From: Artemia franciscana
Taxonomy: Eukaryota > Arthropoda > Branchiopoda > Anostraca > Artemiidae
Length of the DNA: 64,000 nucleotides
NCBI RefSeq assembly: GCF_032884065.1
Contig: NC_088873.1
Coordinates: 31,654,227-31,718,226 of the forward strand
Direction of reading: 5' to 3'
In this document: positions 21,680 to 33,939 of the stretch, in pieces
Layout: each line of letters begins with the position of its first letter
Numbering within the stretch: the stretch's first letter is position 1
Notes under the pieces: generated by a model
Databases searched by the model: none
What the model was told of the DNA's origin: nothing
What the model saw: only the letters and a program-made list of their open reading frames with translations
Made by a program: the position numbers and the translations under genes

Positions 21680-23640
21680 TAACAACACTCAGCTAATCCG
21701 AAAATGCCCACCCTTGAGTTATGTCACTCTGACAAAAGATCACAGTCAAACTCTCATTTCTAGAAAGGGTCAGCGCTTTAAGACCAATCTGATGGCAAAA
21801 TCTGATTTTGGCCAATCTAAGAAATGATAAACCGGAAAAAATACCACTTAGCTTTATTCTTTGCGGTCTATGCAAAGGGACTGTTAGATTTGATTGAGTA
21901 GGACGTCTTGTAAAGAGGGTTAGATTCGATAAGTCAGGAAAGAATATAGAAATTACCTGTCTAGCGGGAAGAGGTGGGGGTCTAAAACCAGGTTAGAATC
22001 ATATCTCTCACGAACATATATGTTTAAATGACAAATCTACGGGGTGAATGCGCCAGTGCCATTTTTTCCACTTAAATACTTTCTGAAAATTGAAGCTTTA
22101 TTGCTTATTGGTTGGAAGTTTGATTGAAAAAAAAACCGTTAAAAAGGTTTCACTTTTAAGTGGCAATTTCTTATCAACTGACACTTTTTTTTTAAATGTG
22201 TTTCGATTTTTTTGGACACTAAGGACCGCAGTTTATTCTTTACAAAAAGACAGTAATTTTTAGAAAATTAAGAATCAATGTATAAATGTGAATTTCTTGA
22301 GTTTTATCTGGTGGGCCTCTCGTGCCATCGTGTGTTTTGTTCATATATGCATATAATCTCGTCTAAATACATGCATAGTTTTCAATTCTTTTTTATATCA
22401 TATGGCTCTTTTAAAAAAAGTTTTTTTTAAACCCTGTTCTATTTTGATTGTCGTGCACGTTGAATTTACTTGCGAAACTCAATCCTGAACATCGTTTGAT
22501 CTTATATAACTAGCAACTCTTGGGATGTTTAAAGGAAGTATGCTGAAATTGAAATTTTCCCGCTGGGCAGATAATTTAACAACTGATCATGTTTCTTCTT
22601 CTTCTTGTCTCTTTTTTTGCGCTTTTGTAGACAACCATAATTACAGTCTTCTTTTATTTCTTCCACGTAGAGTTTTAAAAATCAAAGTTTCAAGGAATTC
22701 GTCACAAAGAATCCATACAGTATTTCAACTTCAAGTGCTAGACGGTCCAAAGAAAGACACTTCAAGAAAAGCAAGAGAATGAGACGAGGGGGAATTTGCC
22801 GGCGCGGCATAGCTGGTTTCTGTTAGTTTATTAGAGCAATAAGTAAAGAACTTCTATCCCATTTAAGTTAGAGCTAGAGACATAAATGCGACTGCTTATT
22901 TCACGAATATGATTCAGGGTAGTTTTGAGATTCAGGTTTTGATTAACAGACATACACTAGCCTGGAACTAGTTTCAATATAGGTAAAAAGGACCGGCTAA
23001 TCGGTGGTTTTTCATTCTTTTGCTATACAAAAACAAATAGTTTTTTAGAAATTTCTTTTAACTGTTATTTAGTTTTAAAAATAAGTATATGCGTATAAAT
23101 AAGTGCGTTTTGTCTTTTGCTTCGATCACTTCGTAAATAATGGTTGGACTTAGAAACTCTGGAGGGGGTTTCATGGTGGAGCATGCTTGAAGTTCTATTG
23201 TGCATTTTGTGCTTAGAAACAGACTGAGGGGCATCATGCTCCTCCCACGACCTATTTTGTACCTTGACACCTTGGAAACCTCCTATGGTTTCAGACCTAA
23301 ATTTTCAAATAACCATCACACTCAGAAGGATCAAAATGTCCCAATCATGAGCTTTCAAGGGGGAGGGGGATTTTTCATCGAGGCCCGAGGATTAGGGTCC
23401 CAAATTACGGAACAGCTCCATTCTTCCCATGCATATTGTAGTAGAAAAGATGGCTGTGTTGCACAGTGTTAAAACCCGAAGCATGCAAAAAATTTAAATC
23501 TACACAATTGGTGGCGCAAGATGGGTCCCGAAGCCTCCATACATTCTCCTTCCTCATTACAGCCCACTTGTTATTAGAAAAATATGGACATTACGAATTA
23601 TGTTTAGACGAATTACTGGAAACATATAAGGGTTCTCGAT
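21680..23640. other. AT-rich DNA, no gene recognised
   Basis: Open frames at 22525-22782 and 23200-23684 carry no motif I recognise and do not look like exons with clear splice sites. The 23330-23450 part resembles low-copy repeat sequence (GGGGGAGGGGGATTTTTCAT). Confidence 0.4.
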
Positions 23641-23689
23641 CTCAGTGCAAAAACAACCTGACTCTAAACTGTGGTCTGGATTGACTGCC

Positions 23690-24600
23690 TATGAAGCGAG
23701 TTGGTGAAAAAAAACGAATACCCAGAATCTGTCCAAAAACGAGGTAGATCCTAACTGTAGATTGTCTCAGTGCAAAAACTGCTAATTCCTAACTCAGTTC
23801 AAAAAGGAGCAAAGTCTCGTTTCGGTGCAAAGTCTGAGCCAAGTCATGACTCAAGGAAAAAAAAGCTAAATCATGACTCAATGTGAAAATATGTAAGTCC
23901 TGTCACGGTAGAAAAACGACTTAAGCCTTTACTCGTTGCAAAATCAAACTAAGTCGTGAGTTAAGGCGAAATCAACCGATTCCTGGATCAGTGCAAAGGA
24001 GCCAAGTCCCCAAAACGAGCTATATCCTGGACTCACTGCAAAAGCCAGCTGAGTCCCGTCTCGCAATTTTTTTGCACCGTCTTTTTGGAAAAAAAAAAAT
24101 ATCCCAGAGGTGAAACTTTGTTGGTTTGGTGCAATCATGAGTTAAGTCCTGGTTTGGTGCAAACACAGCGAGATTAGTCCTGACCTGGTGTTAAAATGGT
24201 TTGAATCAAGCTGACCATTTATGATGACACGGTGTGAATACAATATGAGCCGTAACTGAGTTTAAAACAACCCAGGTCCAAGCCACTAACTGACGTGCTG
24301 CAAAAACGAGCAAATTTGTGGTTCGGTAAAAAAAAAAAAAAAAACGACTCGAGTCCCAACTCATTGCAAAACTGAAATAGGATCTGAGTTATTGCCAAAA
24401 TAAGCCAATTTTTTAATCGGTACAAAAACGATCAAAGTAGTGGTTAGCTGCCAAATCGAAGGCTGCAAGGACTGTCGAAGTCCGAACTGCAACATTTCAG
24501 TGACACTATGCAAAAACGAGTTAAGGGTTGAGTCAGCGCAAAACGAGCAAACCTCATATTGGTACAAATACAAGCTCGTATTTTACTACAGACAAAAGCG
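23690..24600 (+). repeat. Decayed minisatellite, ~30 nt unit
   Basis: Irregular repetition of words like CTCAGTGCAAAAACGAG and CTAAGTCCTGACTC for about 900 bp (examples near 23780, 23830, 23990, 24025, 24360 and 24515). Units vary in length, so the array is old. The short open frames on both strands are repeat artefacts. Confidence 0.65.
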
Positions 24601-24609
24601 AAAACTATG

Positions 24610-27040
24610 TTTAGTCCTCCCCCTACCCAGTAGCTATTTTTCCATGGAAACGTAGGCAAGTGTTACATTGTTGAAATCGAAAATCTATAATAGGTATTCA
24701 ATCTATGTGAGTGAAGGCTAGAACTGGTGCCGTGGCTGTTCGAAACCCCTTTCCCCTCCCTCGCCACATGTTTGCAGAAAGTTAACCATGGTGCAACTTG
24801 TCTGATTAGAAATCACGTGAGGACTTTCCAGCTGTATGATTGAAGGGATAAAGTAAACAGTGAAAAATCCCACCCAAAATGTTCTCCACCCTATAGTCAA
24901 CCTTTCAATAGAGAGTTTGGCAGTTTGCACTTTCTTTGCACCGGAGTCATGTAATTGTTTTCAATTTGTATAATTAGACTGCCCAGGTTGGTGCTTGGTC
25001 CCCCTGACAAGCCCCACTGCCAATGTTTTAGCAGAAAAATACACACACGGCACCCTTTTTTTAAACGGACTCATAGAAGAATTTTTAGCCTCTACGACTG
25101 GAGGCAAAAAGTATGCACGTGTCCTTTTAAACATCCTTCCTCTATCAACAGCTTTTCAACAAGTGTTTGACAATTTTTTTTTCTTAGGCATAAGAATATG
25201 GAATTTTAGACACTATGTAGAGATGATGATTTTCAGAGACTCATGGTCCTTCTCCATCCTTTGTATGGAAGTTATCATTTGTATTTTATGGGGCACGTCC
25301 TTGGGTCAATGAAACAGAAGGATGATTTACAAGGGTCCAGGTCACTTCGAAGCCTCGCCTACCTTCCACGTGAAATGATCTGAATCATTTAAAAATTTAT
25401 TGGGCCCGTGGCTGCATTTATGGAGGTTATCCTTAAGAGCTTTTACATTGCCAATCTTTATGATCAAGGGACTAACAGGCTTCAAATTTTCAATAGTCGG
25501 ACTCTCCGTTGTCTGAAACCTTAATTCTCCAAGTGCCTGGACAATAGCGGTTAGCAGTCTAGTATATTTTTAAGAAAATTTCTTTTGGTATAACCGGATC
25601 TCAAGTGGGTTTCAGCACTTTCCCCTTTCTGTCGCTGTCGAAAATCTACCACAGAGGTTACCAATCTCAGGCAATAAATCCCAAATAAATCAGCAAAAAA
25701 GCTTTCAGTCCTAGTTTTGTCTACCAAGCTACAGTTCACAGCTTGGTAGAAGACAAAAGTCGCATATATGTTGTTTTTTGTTTGTTTTTTTTTTCAAATT
25801 GTCCAGGAGAGCAAAAAATTTGCGAAACAGAATGTAAACATATGGAGACCCTTTATCCTTGGATGGTTTACCGACCGCTAAATGAATCAGCCAGTTAAAA
25901 ACCTTGTTTTTATAAACCGTGTTAAGAAGATAGTTTTCATTAGTATATTTGTTTCCCGTTTTGCCCATTAGACACCAAATCCAAACAAGGCTTAGCCTAA
26001 GACATGAGTTTTTCAAGCAAATAAATTTGAATCTTTGTTAGCCTTCGCAACAATTCTTGGAGCAACATATATGTCTCGAAGCCGGATATGCCAAAAAAAG
26101 TGAATTTTGCAAAAAATTGGATACATTGTTTTGATGTCCTTTAACGAAATTAATGTATTCTCAGCCAAATATATAAGTATTTCAAATTTAATTTTCTAAA
26201 AGAATGTATGTGAATCCCCAAAGTATTATCTAATGTAGTCAACTAATGTAAATTAAAGCATGATCTGTCATATTAAACACGTTTGCTTCGCAAGAAGACT
26301 TATTCCTTTTGTAAGAATTTCCAGGAATCAGAGTGGATAGGCCTTTAAAATCTCCGTAAGGAATTTATATTAGCGAATATTAAAACTGTCAACTGCATTC
26401 TGTGCTCCAGTTTCTAATCAGTGATTCTCGATAGAATTTCCATTAAGGGGAAACTTACAAAATCAATTAAACTAAGATAGAACTCTACTTTTTTTTAGTG
26501 AATTGCTAGAATCACAGTTTTTTATGATGAGAAGCTGATGTTAAGTCTGCTACCATCAAGGGTAGACAGGGGTGCAAATTCCCATGGAACCCCTCCCCCT
26601 AAAAATCTAAAAAATTATAAGTCACGTAAAAATACGTCAATTTTTCGGGAAAACTTTCTTTCCCCCCCCCTTTTTGAAAAAATCCGAAGGTTAAAATCAT
26701 CCCTGTCCTCCTATGAAAGACTTCAGAGGAAGTCCTTACTTGGTAGTGGATTTATTCACGTGATTTATGATGGCAGGAATTAAAACAAAGTCATTTACAA
26801 AAGTAACATGTCTAAAAAGAAGATGAGTCAAGAAGGTCAATGAAACTGGTTTTGAAATTGTGAGCGTTTCGTTGTTAGCATATAATGCTTGGATTGTAAG
26901 TTGCTATGTATCATAAAGAAAAAAAAACAATAATAAAGTATTTATTTATATTAATGCAAATAAATAAAACTGAAAATTTATGGTTAGAAACCAAAAGTTT
27001 GCAAAAAACCAATCATGGGAAAGCGCTTTTAAATGGGAAA
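24610..27040. other. AT-rich, probably intronic; no exon recognised
   Basis: Lies upstream of the receptor exon at 27417, so part of it is likely intron. Open frames such as 24995-25312 and 25729-26016 have no recognisable domain. The segment near 26560-26600 (GACAGGGGTGCAAATTCCCA) looks like an interspersed repeat. Confidence 0.4.
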
Positions 27041-27047
27041 AACTTAC

Positions 27048-27147
27048 CGACAATATCGGTTACTTTGTCACTATTTTCCATCAGCCGTTTCATCCATAAA
27101 GTCGGATCTGCAATAATATTTGGTGCTCGAGTCGCAGCTTTCCTAGA
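27048..27147 (-). CDS. Probable internal exon of an unidentified gene
   Basis: On the - strand an acceptor (TTTGTTTTCTAG) is followed by about 100 bp open in one frame, reading SRKAATRAPNIIADPTLW then MKRLMENSDKVTDIV. It ends in phase 1 at a consensus donor, G|GTAAGT. Acceptor tract, frame and donor all agree, which is unusual for random AT-rich sequence. The acceptor could instead be the AG five bases downstream (exon start 27142). I do not recognise the protein. No partner exon was found. Because the receptor exon at 27417 is on the other strand, either this gene overlaps it or one of the two loci lies in the other's intron. Confidence 0.45.
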
Positions 27148-27416
27148 CTAGAAAACAAATTTGAGTCAAGCCTGTAGTTGCATTTTGACTCAAGGCAATC
27201 TGATGAATAGAATCCAAACCTAACCTTGGCTTGATTTCAAGCTGATTTTTCAACCAAGAACCACACTCCGTAGCTTTAGCCTCAAGTATTTTGATTACTC
27301 ATATTATACTAACTTAGGCTACGCTTTGAGTCCTTTTTTTGTTGGGGGACTAGATTTGTTGCTGTTTCTTTCTTTCTTTACTATGTTTTTTTTTTTTAAA
27401 GACATTCTCTTTTCAG

Positions 27417-27617
27417 ATTGTGGAGGAATGGAAATATGTGGCAATGGTGTTGGACAGACTATTTTTGTGGCTTTTTGCAATTGCTTGCATAGGTGGCTCC
27501 ATCCTCATCCTTTGTTGGGCGCCAGCACTATATGATACAACGTTACCTATAGATCTAAAATACTCTAAAATTGCTCAAAATAAGTTAAAAAGCATGGGAG
27601 TTGTCATCCCCTATTAA
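27417..27617 (+). CDS. Last coding exon, nicotinic acetylcholine receptor alpha-type subunit
   Basis: The exon encodes 66 residues and a stop. It opens with [20 protein letters not shown], the end of the M3-M4 cytoplasmic loop running into transmembrane segment M4 (about residues 11-34). The short extracellular tail follows, starting [19 protein letters not shown]. In arthropod nicotinic receptor alpha subunits the segment W-K-(Y/F)-V-A-M-V-(L/I)-D-R-L-F-L-W followed by AP-LYD is highly conserved, so the family call is firm. The subunit type is not. A pyrimidine-rich tract ending CTCTTTTCAG precedes the exon at 27416, with phase 0. The ligand-binding domain and M1-M3 exons were not found and are probably upstream. 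The product would be a plasma-membrane cation channel subunit in neurons or muscle. Confidence 0.88.
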   Translation: MVEEWKYVAMVLDRLFLWLFAIACIGGSILILCWAPALYDTTLPIDLKYSKIAQNKLKSMGVVIPY

Positions 27618-27644
27618 ATTTTTTATGTGTTCATATATTTGTGG

Positions 27645-27658
27645 AATAAACAAATAAA
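27645..27658 (+). terminator. Polyadenylation signals of the receptor gene
   Basis: AATAAA at 27645-27650 and again at 27653-27658, about 30-40 nt after the stop codon. A T-rich stretch follows. This would be a very short 3' UTR. Confidence 0.55.
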
Positions 27659-27884
27659 TATTTTGATTTTTTTTCTACTTTCTCCATTAATGTCCAATTT
27701 TTGATTAGCTCATGCTCCAGCTTAAACAAAAATAAATGCAGCATTTTAACTAACAGATATCCATTGCATTCTGTCTCGCCACAAGAACAGAATTGACTAA
27801 CTAATTAAAATCATATTTAGTGAAGAAGTGTGTGTGTGTTTTTTTTTATTGTAGCCTTGAATTTAAGAAGGAAAAAATATGGTT

Positions 27885-28030
27885 TCCGTATAACCGAACC
27901 CCGTGCATCGGAACGTCCTTGCAACTGAACCTCCCTGTAACTGAACCCTCGCACAACTGGACCCCCTTTAAATGAACGCTCGTGGAACTAAGCCCCAATT
28001 AACTGAATCCTAGTGCAACTCAACATTCTT
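27885..28030 (+). repeat. Decayed AACTGAACCC-type minisatellite
   Basis: About seven loose units of 18-20 nt built on 'GTGCAACTGAACCC' (AACCGAACCCCGTGC, CAACTGAACCTCCCTGT, AACTGAACCCTCGCAC, AACTGGACCCCCTTT and so on). Non-coding. Confidence 0.65.
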
Positions 28031-28039
28031 ATTCAGTTT

Positions 28040-29440
28040 TTGAGTGTTATACAAATACGAGGCAGTGTGATGGGGTAAAACACAATTTAGGATCGTTAGG
28101 TTTTACCTTGTTGCAATTGTTTGTTTTTTTAAAGTCAGGCAGTAAATGCATGTCAAAATCACTCATAAAAAAGCTCTGTTTTGTTAAAAAAAGGAAATCG
28201 GACGTCACAAACCATTAAAGCCTGATTTATTTCTCTTTTTTCACGTCCCTTAATGGGGGTCTCCTTAACCCTGCCCCTGTTTACATACTGCGATATTCTC
28301 GGCTTGTAGTTCGTCAGCGTTTGGTTTGAAAAAGGGTAGTTACCTGTCTTGACGTAGAGCCGAGACACGAGCTGTTTTTGTTATATATGAATCTTTGGAA
28401 TGAATTTTTTCAGATGAATCAGACCTTTCCTGAACGTTGAGTAATAAACGAAGCCTAGGAATGTATTACCTATATTGTGGTAATAAACATCTTTGTTGAA
28501 AATCTCTGAACTTTGTGAATTTAGATAACAAAAAGGCTCATGATTTCAGACCAATTTTCGGACGTGTGGTCTAATTTCTGGCTGCTGTGGCGGAAGTTGC
28601 CGCACTTACTCTAAAAGTTTCAAATGGATGAGCGAAAAACTTAGTTTTGTACCAAAAATGTTTTTCTCTCTGATCTAGTTGTCTTCGTCAAAGTCCCCTA
28701 GGTATAGTTTACTCACACAGAAAGTTAATCATTAATCAAAGAAAATCAACTTTTGGTCCATTTCGGGGTGCCAAAAACTGATACTCCCGGTAGTAATCAC
28801 CCATTAGTTCCAATGACGCCCATAGATCCTGTTCCTTTCTTCTTTTAATGATAAAAAAGTTTAACGCTGACTCCCTCATGGTAAGACGCAAGGGTCTCTT
28901 ACATCATAGGGAAATTTTCTAGAATACGCAGGTCTCTCTTGCATAATAGGGAATGATTTCTTTGGATGTTACGTAATAGAGTTTAATGTTTTCCGTAACA
29001 TGGGTTGTTAGAGTCTGTTAGTAAAGCGGGGAAGAAAAAAACTTGACGCAGGATAAAATATAAGCAAAGAGAGTCTTGAATTAAAGAAAGGTGGAAACCC
29101 TAGCAACCATTTCCAGGGATTGGATTGATATTAAAGATTAATTTAAGCCGTATTTAGATATATTGCTGATAGATTTTAAAGCAAAAATATCGTTTCTATT
29201 GACATATTAGACGCGCCTGCAAGAAAATAAACACACATTTTTTTACATTCGGTAATTTCTGAGAGCTTTTAATGAAAATGCTACCTTCTTTTGACCTAAG
29301 ACTAAGAATATTGCACACCACCGTGACAATACGTGACTAGCCCACCCTAGCAAGAAAATCCAGAAGGTGGGGCTTTTTATTAGATGTAACGTTTTATTTA
29401 CGCTTTGGTTCGCGTTTTACAAGGCTACTATAAGCAAAAA
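28040..29440. other. No gene recognised
   Basis: AT-rich sequence with two or three loose repeats of a 'CGCAAGGTCTCTTACATCATAGGGAA' type segment near 28880-28960. The open frame on the - strand at 28159-28368 has no recognisable domain. Confidence 0.4.
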
Positions 29441-29464
29441 TAAAGAATTTGCACTTTTTGCGAG

Positions 29465-30780
29465 AAGAATGAAAACGGATGCAAGTGTGCTGTGGGACAA
29501 TCTTTTTCTATGAAATAAATGTCTATGTAAACCGTTATTTTGTAGGTCTATCTGCACCTTTATAAACCATTGTGCCACCTATGGCAATACTCTCTTTGAA
29601 AATCAACGCTCAATATGCCTATGGATTTTCGATAATTCTAAAGTAATTGACTGTCTCAAAATTTTCACACAATAGTATTTTAGACCTCTTTTGGCTAGAA
29701 TTGTTGTTTTTCACAACAAAATATCTTAAAACGCCGCTTTGCTGTGGGGCAGTCTTTTTCGCAAGAATAAATGCCTATGGTAGCCGTTTATTTTATAGCA
29801 CTACCTGCACATTTACAATCGATTTCGCTACCGTACATCTCTATTGCCCCTGAAACTTGAGGCTCAATATGCGTATATATTTTCCATAATCCTTAATCAA
29901 TAACTATCTCAGAATTTTCACTTAGCAGCCTTTTGACCTTTATTGCTAGAATTGTTGTTTTGCACCGCAAAATGTCTGAAAACACCACTTTGCTGCGGGA
30001 CAATATTTTTGCCTAAAATGAATGTCCATGTTAACCGTTTGTACCGTAAGACTCCCTGGAGCCTTATAGGAGCGACAGCACCACCGTAAGGCATTACTGC
30101 CTCTGAGACTCGTGGCTCAATATGGTATAGATTTTCAATAATTCTAAATCAATTGTCTATCTCAGAATTTTCACACAAAAGCATTTTAATCTTCTTTTAG
30201 GTAGAATTGTTGTTTTGCATCCCAAAGCGTCTGAAAATACCGCTTCGCTGTAAGACGGTGTTTTTGCCTAAGATAAATGTCTTTGTTAGTGGTTTTTTTC
30301 TGTAGGATTACCTGCAACTTTAAAATGAATTATTGCCTCTGAAACTCAGGGCTCAATATGCGTATACATTTCGATAATTTTAAATCAATTAATTGTCTCA
30401 GAATTTTCACGTAATAGCTTTCATGCAGTAGCTTTCTGGCCGTCTTTTTGCTAGAATTGTAGTTTTACATCACCAAATGGTTGAGAACACCGCAATGCTT
30501 AGGAAAGTCTTTTTGGCTAAAAAATGTCTATATTAGCCGTTTATTTTGTAGGACTACCTGCACCTCTTAAAAATAAATGCGCTACCGTACGTTATTACTG
30601 CCTCCGAAACTCGAAGCTCAATATGCGTATAGATTTTCAAGAATTCTAACTCAATTGACTATCACAGAATTTTCAAACAATAGTATTTTTGGGCTTATTT
30701 TGGGTAGAATTCTTGTTTTGCAGCAACACTTACAATCTTTTTCAATACTAGAAATGTTCATACTTTGAATAAAAAGCTTC
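29465..30780 (+). repeat. Satellite-like array, ~250 bp unit
   Basis: The GCTCAATATG landmark (with small changes) recurs at about 29608, 29862, 30115, 30351 and 30616, giving spacings of 254, 253, 236 and 265 bp. Each unit also has 'TCTCAGAATTTTCAC', 'TAGAATTGTTGTTTT', 'AATGTCTATGTTAACCGTT' and 'ACTACCTGCACC' type segments. Open frames in it are repeat-derived. Confidence 0.8.
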
Positions 30781-30869
30781 GAAAATGCTTTACTTTTTTT
30801 ATAATTGTATAGTCTAGAGGTGCTACATATTTTGGTGTTTCATAACCAAGCTCAGATTGTCAATATCAA

Positions 30870-32275
30870 ATAGTTCGTTGTAACGAACTGTAATAAGGAG
30901 CGACCCAACTCAATAGTAACCAAAACTATATAAAAACGGAATTTGATACCAATAATTACACCAAACGAACCGTATTTTAATGTTGATCTTAAATATGTAA
31001 GTTTGATCAAGTTTAGTCTCCCCTGTAAGAAGTTACGAGCCTGAAAAAATTCACTTTATTTTGGAAAATAGCGGAAAATACCCCTTAAAAGTCATAAAAT
31101 CTTAAGAAAAATCACACCATCAAAATCAGCGTATCAGAGAATCCTACAGTAGAATTTTCAAGCTCCTATCTACAAAATGTGGAAGTTTGAATTTTTTGCA
31201 AAAAGACAGATCACGGATGCGTGTTTATTTGTTTGCTTGTTTTTCCCCGGGGGTGATCGTATCGACCCAATGGTCCTAGAATGTCGTGAGAGGGCTCATT
31301 CTAATGGAAATTAAAGTTCTAGTCCCATTTTTAAAGTGACCAAAAAATTGGAGGGCATCTAGGCCCACTCCCATGCTCATTTTTTCCCGAAGTCACCGTT
31401 CCAAAATTCCGAGATAGCCATTTTATTTAGCATAGTCGTAAAACCTAATATCTATGTCTTTGGGGACGACTTACTTCTCCACAGTCCCCGTAGGAGGAGC
31501 TGCAAGTTACAAACTTTGACCAGTGTTTACATATAATAATGGTTATTGGAAAATGTACAGACGTTTTCAGGAGAATTTTTGGTTGGATGGAGGGGTTGAG
31601 AAGAGGGAGTTATTTGGGGGTAACTTTCCATAGATTAATTTATTATTGACTAAGAGAATTTTCATGAAGGGAGCTCAGGATTTTCTAGCATTAAAAAAAA
31701 ACAGTGAAAAACAAATATGGAAAAGTTGTTTCAACTTAAAGTAAGGAGCAACATTAAAACTTAAAACAAATAGAAATTATTACGCATATGAGGGGCTCAC
31801 CTCCTCCTAATACTTCGCTCTTTACGCTAAAGTATTTTTAGTAATTTCGACTATTTATTCTACGGCCTTTATGATTCAGGGGTCATTTTTAAGAAACTGG
31901 GACAAAAGTTAAGCTTTAGTACCAAGAGCGAGGCATTGACGAGGGGCCGAACCCCTTCATATGCGTAATAAAAACATACGAATATAGAATTTCGTCACGT
32001 CAGTTAATTTGTAAGTTATTTATATTTTTACTAATAAAAATGTTCGTAAAAAATTTAAAAGTCTAGTTACCGTTTTAAGTAGCCAAAAAATTGGAGGGTA
32101 ACTAGGCCTCCTCTCCCGCTCCTTTTTTTCTCGAAACCGTCCGATCAAAACTATGTGAAAGCCATTTAGCTAAAAAAATAAATTAATATGCAAATTTTGT
32201 TTAATTATTCATGTGCGGGGAGCCAAAATCAAAACATGAATTAATTCAAAAAACGTTCTGAAATTAAATAAAAAA
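30870..32275. repeat. Long composite interspersed repeat
   Basis: It begins with CGTTGTAACGAACTGTAATAAGGAGCGAC, shown here as CGTTGTAACGAACTG and AATAAGGAGCGAC. A 'GGTGATCGTATCGACCCA' segment, 'GGGGACGACTTACTTC', 'TTCATGAAGGGAGCTCAGGA' and a hairpin-family block at 31740-31985 follow. I recognise this as a long, common repeat of this genome type from memory. No protein-coding part was found. Confidence 0.6.
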
Positions 32276-32284
32276 AAAGTTTTT

Positions 32285-32500
32285 TTTTAACTGAAAATAA
32301 GGAGCGACATTAAAACTTAAAAGGAACAGAAATTACTCTTCATGTGAAAGGGGCTGTTCCTTTCTCAACGCCCCGCTCTTTACACTGAAGTTTTTTACTG
32401 TTTTAAAAAGTTAAGTTGAGAGAAAGAGTCCAACTTTAGCGTAAAGAGTGGGCCGTTGAGGAGGGTACAGCCCATTTCATACAAGGAACTGTTCCCTTCT
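32285..32500. repeat. Hairpin-family repeat, near-palindromic copy
   Basis: The left half reads AAGGAGCGACATTAAAAC to CCCCGCTCTTTACACTGAAG. The right half repeats it in reverse complement (AACTTTAGCGTAAAGAG, then GGGCCGTTGAGGAGGG). Together they form a near-palindrome of about 190 bp. The retrotransposon on the - strand begins just after it. Confidence 0.75.
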
Positions 32501-32501
32501 C

Positions 32502-32522
32502 AATAATAATAATAATAATAAT
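32502..32522 (-). repeat. (ATT)n 3' tail of the retrotransposon
   Basis: Seven AAT triplets on the + strand, i.e. (ATT)n at the 3' end of the - strand element. Confidence 0.85.
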
Positions 32523-32729
32523 TTATTTGTGACCCACTTGAAACAGCGGAGTATAAAAACAAACATACACAAAAAAAACAAAAAAAAACAACTTCTGACA
32601 ACACATTAAATTATTGTAAAAAACATTTTAGAAGATCATGAAAAGGGTTAATAGTAAAATGTATTGAGTCGGATAGTTTCTGGTGTAGCACTTTAAATTT
32701 ATTTAATAAATCTGGAGCCCCAAAATTTG

Positions 32730-33449
32730 TTACCATATCACTGTTCTTGTACCAGGGAGGAAGATGCAACAAAAAACGAGGAAACGAAAATAAGATGACT
32801 TGAGAGCCTTTAAATCTTTTCTTTTTAAAACAGGATACAATCCAGAAAGATATAAAACCGAGCGATCACAAAAGCAAGAATAAATTTGTAAAAGGGCTTT
32901 GCGGTTGTATTTCCCCCTGTTCGCGACAATTTTAGAATAACCCACTTGAAGTTTAACCTTAGCATCAGAAACAATTTTGTTACGAAAAGAGACTAAATTG
33001 TTAGTAAGGGTAATGCCCAACCACCTTAAAGAAGTCACGCACGGAACGCTAAATTCAGAGCAATTAAGTCTAGAAGATTGGTTAGAAGAAGGACCAAAAT
33101 GAAGGAATTCACATTTATCAGGGTTAAGGGTTAGATCTACATTCGAGAAAGCAGTAGAGATAGAACGAACAGAAGCCGAAAGCCTAGATTTAGTTCTACT
33201 AATGAGAAGAATATTGCCTACATAAGCAAGATATGAGACATTTGAACTAATTAAAAGGTAAGTTGTTGGAAGACTATTTAAAATATCAGCAATACAAATT
33301 TTGAAAATTGATGGAGATAAAACTCCACCTTGTCTCACACCGTGTCTTACGAAAATCTTTAACATAGAAGGATCAGAAGGAGAAGATTTAACATTAAGGA
33401 AAGAATGACCATACCAAAATTTTAATAAAGAAACAATAGAAACATTCAC
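32730..33449 (-). pseudogene. Reverse transcriptase, second half, catalytic box lost
   Basis: Carries GVRQGGVLSPSIFK (RT motif before the catalytic box) and the primer-grip and thumb region NVDLTLNPDKCEFLHFG. It ends with the C-terminal Arg/Lys-rich segment KLQVGYSKIVANRGKYNRK. The box expected as YADD reads YVGN (SYLAYVGNILLISRT), losing both aspartates. A C-terminal frameshift follows: PPWY-like sequence continues downstream in another frame. The product would copy element RNA into the nicked target, but this copy cannot. Confidence 0.8.
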
Positions 33450-33835
33450 TCCACATAAACAGGGCTTGGGAATACAGAATCAAAAGCCTTAGATAGATCT
33501 AAAGAACAAAAATAAAGATCATAGCCCTTCCCGGAAGCATCAGAAAGCAGAGCAGAAAGAACTTTATGGGCATGCTGACATCCCAGACCACGCTGAAAAC
33601 CAAACTGGTTAACTCCAAAATTTATATTATCTGTTATAGAAGGGAGAAGTAAATACTCAAGGACTTTGCTTAAGGTACAAGAAACAGTGATAGGACGATA
33701 AGATGAACATGAAAATGGATCTTTCCCCCTTTTTAAAATAGAAGTAACTGTGCCACACAGAAAACTGTCCGGCACGACGGAACAACACAAACACATTTGA
33801 AAAAGTAGTTGTAAATACGATATTAAAGGGGGCAA
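33446..33835 (-). pseudogene. Reverse transcriptase, first half
   Basis: Contains VTSILKRGKDPFSCSSYRPI, VLEYLLLPSITD, a QFGFQRGLGCQHA segment and the motif A region FCSLDLSKAFDSVF with its catalytic aspartate. A frameshift and stop follow, and the protein continues in the next frame at 33449. Confidence 0.8.
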
Positions 33836-33939
33836 TCAGGTTTTAAATGATTCACTGATATTCCATCGGTGTCAACTGACTTAGACTTAAGCCTTTTAAT
33901 AGCCAGGTAAATTGAATCATCGGATATCGGTAATATATC

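Noticed and set aside
26906-27151. 81-codon + strand frame
   Set aside because: The opposite strand has a better explanation: an exon with acceptor and GTAAGT donor. The + frame shows no motif.
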